This document shows positions 8,635 to 17,275 of a stretch of DNA of 55,144 nt, piece after piece (within the stretch, counting starts at the first letter, position 1; each line of letters starts with the position of its first letter). The notes under the pieces were generated by a model. It saw nothing but the letters and a program-made list of their open reading frames with translations, was not told the origin of the DNA and searched no databases. The translations under genes were made by a program, and so were the position numbers. This DNA comes from JAZKJD01 sp040384585 (GTDB lineage Bacteria > Pseudomonadota > Gammaproteobacteria > Diplorickettsiales > Diplorickettsiaceae). The stretch covers positions 1-55,144 of the forward strand of contig JAZKJD010000006.1 in the NCBI GenBank assembly GCA_040384585.1, written 5' to 3'.

Positions 8635-9294
8635 TTAAACGGAAGAAGCCGCTAAGGCTTCTTTGTGTAGCCTGGCTTCCGCTCGCGTTGTTAAAATAGT
8701 ATCAATCAATCCATAATCAATTGCTTGTTGCGCGCCCATAAAATTATCACGATCCGTGTCACGTAAAATGTCCTCTTCCTTTTTTCCGGTGTGTTTGGCC
8801 ATGATACTGTTGATTCTTCCCCGAACTAATAACATTTCCCGGGTGTGGATTTCAATATCCGTTGCTTGACCCTGGTAACCCCCTAAAGGCTGATGAATCA
8901 TCATACGTGCATGCGGTAAGCAATGACGTTTATCTTTAGCTCCACCACATAGCAACAAAGCCGCAGCACTAGCAGCTTGACCAATACACATAGTGCTAAC
9001 ATCCGGTTTAATAAACTGCATCGTATCGTAAATAGCTAAGCCTGAAGTCACCACACCCCCTGGCGAGTTAATATAAAGAAAAATATCCTTATCAGGATTT
9101 TCAGATTCCAAAAAAAGCATCTGAGCAATAATTAAGTTAGCCATATGGTCCTCAATCGGACCTACCACGAAAATAATGCGATCCTTTAACAAGCGAGAGT
9201 AAATATCATAAGCACGTTCACCTCTACCGCTTTGTTCAACCACCATTGGAACTAATAGCGAGTTTGATATTTCTTTAGACAAATTTGACAACAT
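8635..9294 (-). CDS. clpP: ClpP protease subunit
   Basis: This is the serine peptidase chamber of ClpXP. The triad is Ser109 in GQAASAA, His134 in MMIHQP and Asp183 in RDTDRDN, each 12 residues later than in E. coli. The GYQGQATDI segment and the oligomerisation helix are intact. Length is 219 aa. An N-terminal propeptide of about 20 residues is expected to be removed. The start is ATG with GAGAG upstream. It is encoded 81 nt upstream of clpX and downstream of tig, the classical arrangement. Confidence 0.97.
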   Translation of the reverse strand: MLSNLSKEISNSLLVPMVVEQSGRGERAYDIYSRLLKDRIIFVVGPIEDHMANLIIAQMLFLESENPDKDIFLYINSPGGVVTSGLAIYDTMQFIKPDVSTMCIGQAASAAALLLCGGAKDKRHCLPHARMMIHQPLGGYQGQATDIEIHTREMLLVRGRINSIMAKHTGKKEEDILRDTDRDNFMGAQQAIDYGLIDTILTTRAEARLHKEALAASSV

Positions 9295-9415
9295 AATAAC
9301 TCTCTAAAATATAAAAAAATAAATTCGTAAACAGATAAAATCACCCTATGCCTATCAGAATAAGCGCTTGGCTTGAAAACTAAGTGATGCCTTTCCCTGG
9401 AACTTTCTTTGTTTC

Positions 9416-10702
9416 CTAATTTTTTATACTAAGATGCATAATCTCCATATATTCTGCTGTTTTTTCTGTGTACTCTACTTCTTCTAACAATTTATCGATA
9501 ACTTGTTCTTCTAAGGTAGCAGAGCGGATAGCTCGCATCATGTTTTCGTTCTTATAAAATCCATCCCTTATGGTCTGTTCAAATTGAAAAACGCTCACTA
9601 GCCGTTCAACTTCTTGCTGAACCCGCACTTCGTCCACTTGCAATTGATGTTTTTCAATAACTGCATTGAATAATAGACCTAATTTTACCTGCTGTTCCGC
9701 TTCTTGCAGTAGACCTTTTTTCACTTCTTCCGATAAAGGTCTTTCTGTATTTTTTTCTTGCTGTTTTCCTTGTTTTTGCACATCGATCTCTAAACGTTGA
9801 AATTCCTGATCAAGTAAAACTTGCGGTAAATCATCAATTGAATGTAAAGCAAGTAATTGCTCGATAACTTGAGTTTTTAATTTTTCGCGTAAAATATGAT
9901 CAAGCTCATTCTGCATCGCTTGACGTATTTGTATACGCAAAGCATCGATGCCACCTTCTTGGATACCTAAACGATTTGCGAAAGCATCCTCTAACACTGC
10001 CAATTGCGGCTCAGTAACTTCTTGGACTTCAATCGTCGCAGAAACAGGCCCTGAGCCTTCACTGCCAGGAAGTGAAACAGGTAAAGACTCGCCAGCTGTG
10101 CTAGAAAGGAGAGCAGAAAACTCTTCAGGTATTTTACCTTCTTCAAGCACCCATTCTAAGGCCTTACGAGATTCTCCCTCTGATAGGAGAAGATCAAATA
10201 CAACCCTATCACCATACTGAGCTTTACGTGTTACTTCAATCCAATCTGCATGTTGATGACGCATCTTTTCTAAGACCACATCTATGTCTTTTTCGGTAAT
10301 ATCCACTTTAAGCTTTTCTAAATTGATACCTTTTAGCTCCGGTGCCAATACTTGTGGATATACTTCAAAAATCGCTGTATATTCAAGATCATTACCAAAC
10401 TCTGCTTTTATTGAGTCGATATGCGGCTGGCCCGCAGGATTTAATGCATTTTCCTCAAGCGCAACAGACAAGCTAGTTTGTAAGGACTCTTGAATAACCT
10501 CCCCCCAAACACTCCCTCCGTAGAGTTTTTCTATGACTCGTACTGGCACTTTCCCTGGTCGAAAACCATCTAAGCGCATCTTTTTCGCCATATCAGCAAG
10601 CCTATGCTTTTTAGTCTCCTCTAATTGAGAAATAGGCACAATAACATTCAAACGACGGTTTAAACGTCCTACATTTTCTACAGAAACCTTCATTTCACTC
10701 AT
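9416..10702 (-). CDS. tig: Trigger factor
   Basis: This is a ribosome-bound chaperone that shields nascent chains. It has the N-terminal ribosome-binding domain with the signature GFRPGKVP, a PPIase (FKBP-like) middle domain with GDRVVFDLLL, and a long helical C-terminal chaperone region. With the start at MSEMKVSVEN it is 428 aa. A GTG- or ATG-initiated upstream extension of seven residues is possible but not conserved in the family. The PPIase domain looks eroded (sparse aromatic active-site residues), as in many trigger factors. It is first in the tig-clpP-clpX-lon block. Confidence 0.95.
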   Translation of the reverse strand: MSEMKVSVENVGRLNRRLNVIVPISQLEETKKHRLADMAKKMRLDGFRPGKVPVRVIEKLYGGSVWGEVIQESLQTSLSVALEENALNPAGQPHIDSIKAEFGNDLEYTAIFEVYPQVLAPELKGINLEKLKVDITEKDIDVVLEKMRHQHADWIEVTRKAQYGDRVVFDLLLSEGESRKALEWVLEEGKIPEEFSALLSSTAGESLPVSLPGSEGSGPVSATIEVQEVTEPQLAVLEDAFANRLGIQEGGIDALRIQIRQAMQNELDHILREKLKTQVIEQLLALHSIDDLPQVLLDQEFQRLEIDVQKQGKQQEKNTERPLSEEVKKGLLQEAEQQVKLGLLFNAVIEKHQLQVDEVRVQQEVERLVSVFQFEQTIRDGFYKNENMMRAIRSATLEEQVIDKLLEEVEYTEKTAEYMEIMHLSIKN

Positions 10703-10786
10703 AATTTTTAAGACTCTTATCATTATAAGCTCTATACCGGACTATGGACCACAGTCAAGTAGGCTTTACTCCAGCCGCCAATAGAC

Positions 10787-10871
<85 letters not shown>

Positions 10872-10910
10872 AAAGTCGTTAAGTATACAGGCATCTTATC
10901 ATGAAAAAAA

Positions 10911-11912
10911 TTACCCGGGTAAATTTGTCAGCCATTTAGCTGACTGCTTAGCAAAATAAGTTACTATAGCATCTGCCCCCGCCCGTTTGAACCCTAAAAG
11001 ACCCTCCATAATGGTTTCCCGCTCTTTTAAATACCCTTGGTCAATGGCCGTTTTTAGCAGGGTATATTCGCCGCTAACCTGGTAGACAAAGGTGGGAACA
11101 GCAAACCGTTGCTTAATACGATAGACAATATCTAAATAAGGCATTCCGGGCTTGACCATGACAATATCAGCCCCTTCGGCAAGGTCAAGGGCGACTTCTT
11201 GTAGCGCCTCATCCCCATTCGCTGGATCCATTTGATAAGTCCTTTTATCAACCCCTTTTAGCGGTTCAGCAGAGCCTATCGCATCACGAAAAGGCCCATA
11301 AAAATGCGAGGCATATTTCGCAGAATAAGCGATTATCTGCGTATTTATATAGCCATTTAACTCTAAAGCTTGGCGTATCACGCCAATCCTACCGTCCATC
11401 ATATCAGAAGGTGCAATCACATCGACGCCCGCCTGAGCATAACAAAGAGCCTGTTTGATTAACAGCACATTTGTTTCATCATTCAAAATAGTCCCTTGAC
11501 TAGTCACTAATCCATCATGTCCATGAGACGTATAAGGGTCTAAAGCAATATCTGTAATAACCCCCATCTCTGGAAAATCTTTTTTTATCCTTCTGACTGC
11601 GTTGGGTATGAGCCCCTCAGGATTATAAGCTTCTTTCGCATCTTGGCTTTTCTCTTCTAGGGGAATCACTGGAAATAATGCAATAGCTGGAATTTGCAGT
11701 GCCTGTAAGACAGCTATCTCCTCTAATAAAAAATCTAAACTCAGTCGTTCAATGCCTGGCATACTCTTGATTGGCTGTCTTTGTTTTTCGCCAGGTAAAA
11801 GAAAAAGAGGGCAAATTAAATCATCACAACTTAATCGAGTTTCGCATACTAAACGTCGAGTAAAGCTATTTAGTCTTAAACGACGCAAGCGGGAGAAAGG
11901 GAATCTGCGCAT
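10911..11912 (-). CDS. hemB: Delta-aminolevulinic acid dehydratase (porphobilinogen synthase)
   Basis: HemB condenses two 5-aminolevulinate molecules to porphobilinogen in haem synthesis. The Schiff-base lysines are Lys199 (AYSAKYASHF) and Lys254 (MVKPGMPY). In the metal loop the usual zinc cysteines are replaced by aspartates (ITDIALDPYTSHGHDG, Asp121/125/133), which marks the magnesium-type class seen in Pseudomonas. Length is 333 aa. It is divergent from rplM. Haem made here would supply the cytochromes b and c1 encoded nearby. Confidence 0.96.
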   Translation of the reverse strand: MRRFPFSRLRRLRLNSFTRRLVCETRLSCDDLICPLFLLPGEKQRQPIKSMPGIERLSLDFLLEEIAVLQALQIPAIALFPVIPLEEKSQDAKEAYNPEGLIPNAVRRIKKDFPEMGVITDIALDPYTSHGHDGLVTSQGTILNDETNVLLIKQALCYAQAGVDVIAPSDMMDGRIGVIRQALELNGYINTQIIAYSAKYASHFYGPFRDAIGSAEPLKGVDKRTYQMDPANGDEALQEVALDLAEGADIVMVKPGMPYLDIVYRIKQRFAVPTFVYQVSGEYTLLKTAIDQGYLKERETIMEGLLGFKRAGADAIVTYFAKQSAKWLTNLPG

Positions 11913-12003
11913 AAAATAGGGAATGACCTTTTATTAAATTTCTATGCAAGAAGATTACTTTACCCGATAAAATTCTATATTCAAGTCAAGTAATGTAATA
12001 TAC

Positions 12004-12033
12004 TTGTATTCCCTCGATTATTTTTGTTAGAAT
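12004..12033 (+). promoter_or_regulatory. Promoter of the rplM-rpsI operon
   Basis: TTGTAT (12004-12009) and TAGAAT (12028-12033) are 18 nt apart, with an upstream TGT extension of the -10 box. Transcription would begin about 12040, at the foot of the leader hairpin. The boxes follow sigma-70 spacing; the call is by pattern only. Confidence 0.6.
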
Positions 12034-12040
12034 CTGCGTC

Positions 12041-12058
12041 CCCTGGTTAGAACTAGGG
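12041..12058 (+). promoter_or_regulatory. Leader hairpin of rplM, possible L13 operator
   Basis: CCCTGGT and ACTAGGG pair around a TAGA tetraloop right after the predicted transcription start. In E. coli, L13 represses its own operon by binding the leader. This hairpin is a candidate for that site, which is inference. Confidence 0.4.
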
Positions 12059-12096
12059 CGTCATCATTGAAGCGAACGGTATTGGAGTTTCCGGAC

Positions 12097-12534
12097 ATGA
12101 AAACTTTAATGGCCAAAACTGGCCAAATAGAACGTAAATGGCATCTCATCGATGCTTCAGGTAAAACCTTAGGCCGGATTGCTACTAAAATAGCCCATAT
12201 TTTACGTGGTAAACATAAACCAGAATTTACTCCCCATGTTGATACGGGAGACTACATCGTGGTTATCAATGCTGAAAAAATAGCAGTCACGGGAAAAAAA
12301 CTTACTGATAAGCAATATGAACGCTATACAGGCTATCCGGGTGGCTTAAAGACAACTTCTTTTGAGAAATTACAAAAACGCTTTCCGGCTAGAATTATTG
12401 AGAAAGCCGTGAAGGGAATGCTGCCTAAAAACCCTTTAGGTTATGCGATGCTACGAAAACTTAAGGTTTATGCCGGCACCTCGCACCCCCATAGCGCTCA
12501 AAATCCCACAGCGATTGCGATCGATACTAAATAG
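12097..12534 (+). CDS. rplM: 50S ribosomal protein L13 (uL13)
   Basis: Large-subunit ribosomal protein, 145 aa from ATG 12097, which has GGAG 9 nt upstream. An upstream TTG (12067) would add ten non-conserved residues and is rejected. Family blocks are present: WHLIDASGKTLGR, the GDYIVVINAEK segment, GYPGGLK, and AVKGMLPKNPLG with the C-terminal YAGTSHPHSAQNP. It heads the operon rplM-rpsI, followed by petABC and sspAB. Confidence 0.97.
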   Translation: MKTLMAKTGQIERKWHLIDASGKTLGRIATKIAHILRGKHKPEFTPHVDTGDYIVVINAEKIAVTGKKLTDKQYERYTGYPGGLKTTSFEKLQKRFPARIIEKAVKGMLPKNPLGYAMLRKLKVYAGTSHPHSAQNPTAIAIDTK

Positions 12535-12544
12535 GTTAATTAAT

Positions 12545-12982
12545 ATGGCAACACCAGAACAGTATTATGGTACAGGTCGTCGTAAAACAGCGACTGCGAG
12601 AGTATTCCTCAGAAAGACTGGATCTGGACTTATTCAAGTCAATGGCCGTTCTTTAGAAAACTATTTTGGTCGCGAAACGGCGCGCATGGTCGTGCGTCAG
12701 CCCCTGGAAGTCGTTGACCAGCTAGGTAAATTCGATATTACCGTCACTGTTGCTGGTGGTGGTAGCAGTGGCCAAGCGGGGGCTGTTCGTCACGGAATAA
12801 GCCGTGCACTTATGAATTATGATGAAACCACCGACGTTTCTACTGATGATTCTGATAATGATTCTTCATTTCGTCGTTTACTGCGCCGTGCAGGTTTAGT
12901 AACACGCGATGCAAGAAGAGTAGAACGAAAAAAAGTAGGTCGTCATAAAGCACGTAAATCGGCCCAATACTCAAAACGTTAG
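12545..12982 (+). CDS. rpsI: 30S ribosomal protein S9 (uS9) with an acidic insert
   Basis: Small-subunit protein whose C-terminal tail reaches the P-site tRNA. The true start is MATPEQYYGTGRRKTATARV at 12545; the longer frame beginning at 12443 overlaps rplM and is not conserved. Family blocks GGGSSGQAGAVRHGISRAL and LVTRDARRVERKKVG are intact, and the tail ends QYSKR. Between them, about residues 95-108, lies TTDVSTDDSDNDSS, a Ser/Asp-rich insert making the protein 145 aa instead of about 130. The frame stays open and the conserved regions on both sides are normal. Confidence 0.95.
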   Translation: MATPEQYYGTGRRKTATARVFLRKTGSGLIQVNGRSLENYFGRETARMVVRQPLEVVDQLGKFDITVTVAGGGSSGQAGAVRHGISRALMNYDETTDVSTDDSDNDSSFRRLLRRAGLVTRDARRVERKKVGRHKARKSAQYSKR

Positions 12983-13017
12983 ATTCTGTCCCTAAACTGA
13001 TATTGTCGACGGAAAAA

Positions 13018-13590
13018 ATGGAAGAAGATCGTCGCCGCTTTATATCTATTCTAACCACGCTTGTGGCCGGGTTTGGTATAGCTGTCAGTACTATACCCTT
13101 CTTGAGTGCGTGGAAACCCAATCTTGATAAACTTCAAAAATTGGCAATCCTTAAAGTTGATCTACAGCCGCTTGCTGCTGGAGAATACATGGTAGTTGCC
13201 TGGCAAAATAAGCCTATCTGGATTATCCATCGAACTCAAACAATGTTAGATACTCTAGCTCAAATTCATCCTTTGCTGCGAGATCCCAATTCCTTAGTTA
13301 AACAACAGCCCGATTATGTTCGCAATGAGTACCGCTCCCTAAACCCAGAATATTTCATTGTCGTTGGGATATGTACCCATTTAGGGTGCTCCCCCCAATA
13401 TAAACCTCAAGCGGGTGAATTAAATGCTAAATGGCCTGGAGGCTTTTTCTGCCCTTGTCATGGTTCAACTTTTGATTTGGCAGGACGTGTTATGAAAGGA
13501 GTACCTGCACCTATCAATTTAGAGGTTCCTCCTTATCGATTCATTAATTCGCATACCATTTTGCTAGGTGACGATCCGGAGAGCGTTTAA
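13018..13590 (+). CDS. petA: Ubiquinol-cytochrome c reductase, Rieske iron-sulfur subunit
   Basis: This is the 2Fe-2S subunit of the bc1 complex. An N-terminal anchor (ISILTTLVAGFGIAVSTIPF) is preceded by a basic EEDRRR start. The cluster ligands are Cys119 and His121 in CTHLGC and Cys145 and His148 in CPCHGS, with the structural cysteines Cys124 and Cys147. ATG 13018 with GGA upstream is preferred over TTG 13003. It is followed immediately by petB (start one base after its stop) and petC. Confidence 0.96.
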   Translation: MEEDRRRFISILTTLVAGFGIAVSTIPFLSAWKPNLDKLQKLAILKVDLQPLAAGEYMVVAWQNKPIWIIHRTQTMLDTLAQIHPLLRDPNSLVKQQPDYVRNEYRSLNPEYFIVVGICTHLGCSPQYKPQAGELNAKWPGGFFCPCHGSTFDLAGRVMKGVPAPINLEVPPYRFINSHTILLGDDPESV

Positions 13591-14829
13591 ATGTATAAAA
13601 AAACGCAACAAAGCACTACGCCAAAAGCCAGCCTTTTGCGTTGGTTTTCTGCTCGTCTTCCTATCGATAGCTTCAAACAATATTTCACACACTACTACCT
13701 ACCAAGTAATCTAAATTTTTGGTATGTATTTGGATCATTAAGCCTTTTTCTACTGGCACTACAAATTCTAACGGGGATTTGGTTAACCATGTTTTACACT
13801 CCCACACCTGAGGAGGCATTTAATTCCATTGAAATAATGATGCGGGAGGTACCTTATGGATGGCTATTACGCTACTTGCACTCTACCGGTGCTTCTTTTT
13901 TTTTTATTGTAATTTATTGCCATATTTTTCGTAGCCTTTTATATGGTTCCTATAAAAAACCTCGAGAACTCGTTTGGTTAATAGGTGTAACCCTTTATGC
14001 TGTTTTATTGGCTGAAGCATTCTTAGGCTACTTGCTACCGTGGGGCCAAATGTCTTATTGGGCTAGCCAAGTTGCAACTTCTTTATTAACTTCGATGCCT
14101 GTTATTGGCTACGATCTCATGCTCTGGGTTCGAGGTAATTTGATGGTATCTGCTGAAACCTTACATCGATTCTTCGCTTTGCATATCATAGGAATCCCTT
14201 TATTTTTACTATTTTTGGTTTGGCTACATCTCATTGCTTTACGTAAAGTAGGATCGAATAATCCTGATGGCGTATCGTCCTACGCAAAGGCGATACCCAA
14301 AGGATTTCAAAAAGAATCTTTCTCTACGACACTACCTTTTCATCCCTATTACACTGTCAAAGATTTATTTGCTCTTGTTATTTTTTTATTCATTTTCTCT
14401 TCCGTAGTATTTTTTGCCCCTGAAATGGGAGGATATTTTCTTGATGCCAATAATTTTACGCCGGCGAATCCTTTACAAACTCCTAGCCATATTGCACCCT
14501 TATGGTATCTAGCCCCCTTTTATGCCATGCTCTGTATATTGCCAAACAAATTATTAGGTATTTTGGCGATGTTATCTGCCATCACAATTTTATTTACCTT
14601 ACCCTGGTTAGATAAAAGCCCTATTAATTCACTACGTCATCGTGGGTGGTATTCTCGTATAGCACTCGGTATTTTTATCCTCAGTTTCTCTTTATTAAGC
14701 TACTTAAGCACAACGGTAATAACTCCTCTTAAAATCACCTTCATGCAAATTTTAGCGATAAATTACTTCCTCTTCTTCTGTTTAATGCCTTTCTATACAA
14801 GCTATGAAAAAAGCCGAACCATTCTTTAA
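13591..14829 (+). CDS. petB: Cytochrome b of the bc1 complex
   Basis: The membrane core of ubiquinol-cytochrome c reductase binds two b haems and both quinone sites. Eight or more membrane segments are visible. Haem ligands are His97 and His111, then His198 and His213. The Qo-site motif, PEWY in most organisms, is PLWY here (about 303-306, HIAPLWYLAPFYAML), a version of the PVWY seen in many beta- and gammaproteobacteria. GSNNPDG is present. Length is 412 aa. Confidence 0.96.
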   Translation: MYKKTQQSTTPKASLLRWFSARLPIDSFKQYFTHYYLPSNLNFWYVFGSLSLFLLALQILTGIWLTMFYTPTPEEAFNSIEIMMREVPYGWLLRYLHSTGASFFFIVIYCHIFRSLLYGSYKKPRELVWLIGVTLYAVLLAEAFLGYLLPWGQMSYWASQVATSLLTSMPVIGYDLMLWVRGNLMVSAETLHRFFALHIIGIPLFLLFLVWLHLIALRKVGSNNPDGVSSYAKAIPKGFQKESFSTTLPFHPYYTVKDLFALVIFLFIFSSVVFFAPEMGGYFLDANNFTPANPLQTPSHIAPLWYLAPFYAMLCILPNKLLGILAMLSAITILFTLPWLDKSPINSLRHRGWYSRIALGIFILSFSLLSYLSTTVITPLKITFMQILAINYFLFFCLMPFYTSYEKSRTIL

Positions 14830-14861
14830 GATCATAAAACAGCAAAACCATCTATTTTTTT

Positions 14862-15683
14862 ATGTGGAAAATAATGTGGATATTTTTTCTCTGCTATCCT
14901 AGTTTTTCAAGCGGAAAAGGAAACATTTCTGAAATTTATCCTCTAAAACACGCATCTATTGATGCTACTAACCTCGCTTCACTGCAGCGAGGCGCAAAAT
15001 ATTTCATAAATTTCTGCTCGGGCTGTCATTCCCTCCGCTTTATACGTTATAATCAGTTGGCAGTGGACCTAAAAATCATCGATAAAGCTAATTCAGCTGC
15101 TGATAGTCAGCGACTTAACAATAATCTCGTTTTTACTCAAGCTAATCCAAGCAATACCATAAAACCAAGCTTGCATAAAAAAGATGCACTACTATGGTTT
15201 GGAAAATACCCACCCGATCTTTCTTTGAGTACGCGCACAAGAGGCATTGATTGGGTGTATAATTATTTACTCGGCTTTCATCAAGATAATAAAAGGCCTT
15301 TTGGAGTCAATAATGATTTAGTTAGAGACACGATAATGCCGGATCCCTTAGGAATATTACGAACGAATACTTTTTCTAATCGTCGAATAAAAAGCAAAAT
15401 TAACCATGACTCACGATTTAAGCTATTTAAAACGGATAATAATTTAAATTACTCATTAATCAGTTCAGAAAATCAGGAATTTTTTGTACTAGAAGAGGTC
15501 ACTACTGATTTAGTTAATTTTTTAGCTTATGCCGCTGATCCCTCAGAAAGCATGCGTAAATCACTTGGGATTAAAGTATGTGCTTTCTTGATGGTATTTT
15601 TATGTTTGGTTTATTTTTTAAAAAAGCAGATTTGGGGGAATAATGGCAACGCTATCCATAAGGGTACTTTAGACAGAACCTAG
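14862..15683 (+). CDS. petC: Cytochrome c1
   Basis: This is the haem c subunit of the bc1 complex. It has a signal peptide (IFFLCYPSFSSG), the c-haem motif Cys52-x-x-Cys55-His56 in FCSGCHSLRF, a probable Met ligand in DTIMPDPLG, and a C-terminal membrane anchor (VCAFLMVFLCLVYFL) followed by a basic tail. The ATG at 14874 is a possible alternative start. At 273 aa it is close to the family length. The last codons and stop coincide with a scrap resembling a fold-back element terminus (15666-15682), so the C-terminus may have been re-made. Confidence 0.92.
   Translation: MWKIMWIFFLCYPSFSSGKGNISEIYPLKHASIDATNLASLQRGAKYFINFCSGCHSLRFIRYNQLAVDLKIIDKANSAADSQRLNNNLVFTQANPSNTIKPSLHKKDALLWFGKYPPDLSLSTRTRGIDWVYNYLLGFHQDNKRPFGVNNDLVRDTIMPDPLGILRTNTFSNRRIKSKINHDSRFKLFKTDNNLNYSLISSENQEFFVLEEVTTDLVNFLAYAADPSESMRKSLGIKVCAFLMVFLCLVYFLKKQIWGNNGNAIHKGTLDRT
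15666..15682 (+). repeat. Relic matching the terminus of fold-back element M4
   Basis: ACTTTAGACAGAACCTA equals the right end of M4 (ACTTTAGAAACAGAACCTA) apart from two missing bases. It supplies the last residues and the TAG stop of petC. No matching left end was found nearby. A chance match cannot be excluded. Confidence 0.4.
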
Positions 15684-15780
15684 GGTATATCGTCATTAAA
15701 ACGTGATGGGCATTCAATACAACCTCATATTCCAATGTAGTCTGGAATGAGATCTAATTATTAATATGGAGAACCTTTTT

Positions 15781-16428
15781 ATGGCACAACCTGCCGGTAA
15801 ACGTTCAACGATGAGCTTATATATAAGCAACAATGACCCTTATAGCCTGCGAGTACGCATCGTACTCGCAGAAAAAGCAATTAACGCAGAAATTTTTGAT
15901 ATCTCCTCGCCTGAAATATTCGAAAAATTATTACAACACAACCCTTATGGAAGTGTCCCTACTATTATTGATCGAGATTTGGTTCTTTATGAAACTAATA
16001 CTATTACTGAATATCTAGATGAACGTTTTCCACATCCTCCTTTATTGCCTGTTTACCCCGTAGCAAGAGCAAAAAGTCGTCAGATGATCTACAGAATAGA
16101 ACGAGACTGGTATCCTCTCTTACAACAGATTGAAAATGGCGTAAAAAATGATAAAGTAGTTGAAAGTGGACAATCTGCTCAAAAGAAATTAGAGGAAAGC
16201 TTAAGTAGTCTTACACCTGTATTTGCAGGAAAGCCTTATTTTATGAGCGAAGAATTTACGTTAGTAGATTGTTGTATAGCCCCCTTGCTGTGGCACTTAC
16301 GATGTTTGGGAGTTAAACTAAACCTATCTGATAGCATTAAAAGCTACGAAGAGCGCCTATTTAAACGCTCTTCATTTAAAATAGCGGCTTCAACTGAAGT
16401 TGAAGCTGAAGTTGGAGTAAAGACTTAA
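15781..16428 (+). CDS. sspA: Stringent starvation protein A
   Basis: SspA is an RNA polymerase-associated regulator with a glutathione-S-transferase fold. The thioredoxin-like N-domain (MSLYISNNDPYSLRVRIVLA, then NPYGSVPTI and YETNTITEYL) and the helical C-domain (FTLVDCCIAPLLWHL) are clear. ATG 15781 has GGAGAA upstream, so it is preferred over ATG 15766, which would overlap that ribosome-binding site. The product is 215 aa. The sspA-sspB pair follows petABC, as in Pseudomonas and Legionella. Confidence 0.94.
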   Translation: MAQPAGKRSTMSLYISNNDPYSLRVRIVLAEKAINAEIFDISSPEIFEKLLQHNPYGSVPTIIDRDLVLYETNTITEYLDERFPHPPLLPVYPVARAKSRQMIYRIERDWYPLLQQIENGVKNDKVVESGQSAQKKLEESLSSLTPVFAGKPYFMSEEFTLVDCCIAPLLWHLRCLGVKLNLSDSIKSYEERLFKRSSFKIAASTEVEAEVGVKT

Positions 16429-16429
16429 A

Positions 16430-16834
16430 ATGATGATTTCAAATCGTTCTTATTTATTACGCGCTTTTTATGATTGGATTGTTGACAACCATTTAACGCC
16501 TTATATTTTACTAGACGCCGAAATCCCTCACGTAGAGGTACCTACGCAATATGTTAAAGAGGGGAAAATAACACTTAATATTTCGATAGATGCTGTTTTA
16601 CATTTAAAAATAGACAATAAAGCAATTCAATTTGACGCCAGCTTTAACGGTCAATCCATGTTGGTGTATGCACCAATTAAAGCGGTATTAGCTATCTATG
16701 CACGTGAAAATGGTCAAGGAATGGTATTTACTGAGGAAGAAAGCAATCAAGGAGATACGGATGGAACGCCTCCTTCTTCCTCACCGCCAAGAGTAAGACC
16801 TGGAAAACCACCTAAGTTATCCATCGTCAAATAG
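16430..16834 (+). CDS. sspB: ClpXP adaptor SspB
   Basis: SspB delivers ssrA-tagged peptides to ClpXP. The substrate-binding domain (SYLLRAFYDWIVDNHLTPYI at the start, to about residue 100) is followed by an acidic/proline-rich linker and a C-terminal tail KPPKLSIVK, the short hydrophobic ClpX-binding motif seen at the end of SspB proteins. Length is 134 aa, and it starts 1 nt after sspA. ClpX and ClpP are encoded 8 kb to the left. Confidence 0.94.
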   Translation: MMISNRSYLLRAFYDWIVDNHLTPYILLDAEIPHVEVPTQYVKEGKITLNISIDAVLHLKIDNKAIQFDASFNGQSMLVYAPIKAVLAIYARENGQGMVFTEEESNQGDTDGTPPSSSPPRVRPGKPPKLSIVK

Positions 16835-16835
16835 C

Positions 16836-17264
16836 ATGAAAGCACCGATCCTTATCGGCTGGCGAGAATGGGCTTCTCTACCTGAGCTAGGTATACGCCG
16901 CATTAAAGCAAAAATAGATACGGGCGCACGTACTTCCGCTTTACACGCCTTTTCTGTAGAACTGATAGAAGCGCCGCAGAAAAAAAAAGTTGGTTTTATA
17001 ATACGCCTTCACTCTCGACATTTCCCACAAAAAAAAATCAAATGTATGGCTGAATTAGTCGATATACGTGAAATAACCGATTCAGGGGGACATAAAGAAC
17101 AACGCTGTGTCATTAAAACACCACTTGTTGTCGGTAAATCCTGTTGGCCAATTGAAATTACGTTAACAAGTCGAGATAATATGCGCTTCAAAATGCTACT
17201 GGGGCGTACTGCATTAAAGGGACGTTTTATTGTCGATCCTGGTCGTTCTTATCTAATAAAGTAA
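16836..17264 (+). CDS. RimB/RloA2-like retropepsin-type protease
   Basis: 142-aa protein of the DUF785 (putative ATP-dependent zinc protease) family, which has a retropepsin-like fold. The catalytic-type motif is KIDTGARTSAL (Asp28-Thr-Gly), and the second signature is MLLGRTALKGRFIVDP near the C-terminus. It starts 1 nt after sspB and ends 11 nt before rimK. In many gammaproteobacteria this gene is linked to rimK, and a role in processing glutamate-modified S6 has been proposed; I infer a similar role here. Confidence 0.85.
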   Translation: MKAPILIGWREWASLPELGIRRIKAKIDTGARTSALHAFSVELIEAPQKKKVGFIIRLHSRHFPQKKIKCMAELVDIREITDSGGHKEQRCVIKTPLVVGKSCWPIEITLTSRDNMRFKMLLGRTALKGRFIVDPGRSYLIK

Positions 17265-17275
17265 AAAATCATACT

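Noticed and set aside
12443..12544. Long N-terminal extension of S9
   Set aside because: The bases code for the end of L13 in another frame; the family start is MATPEQYY at 12545.
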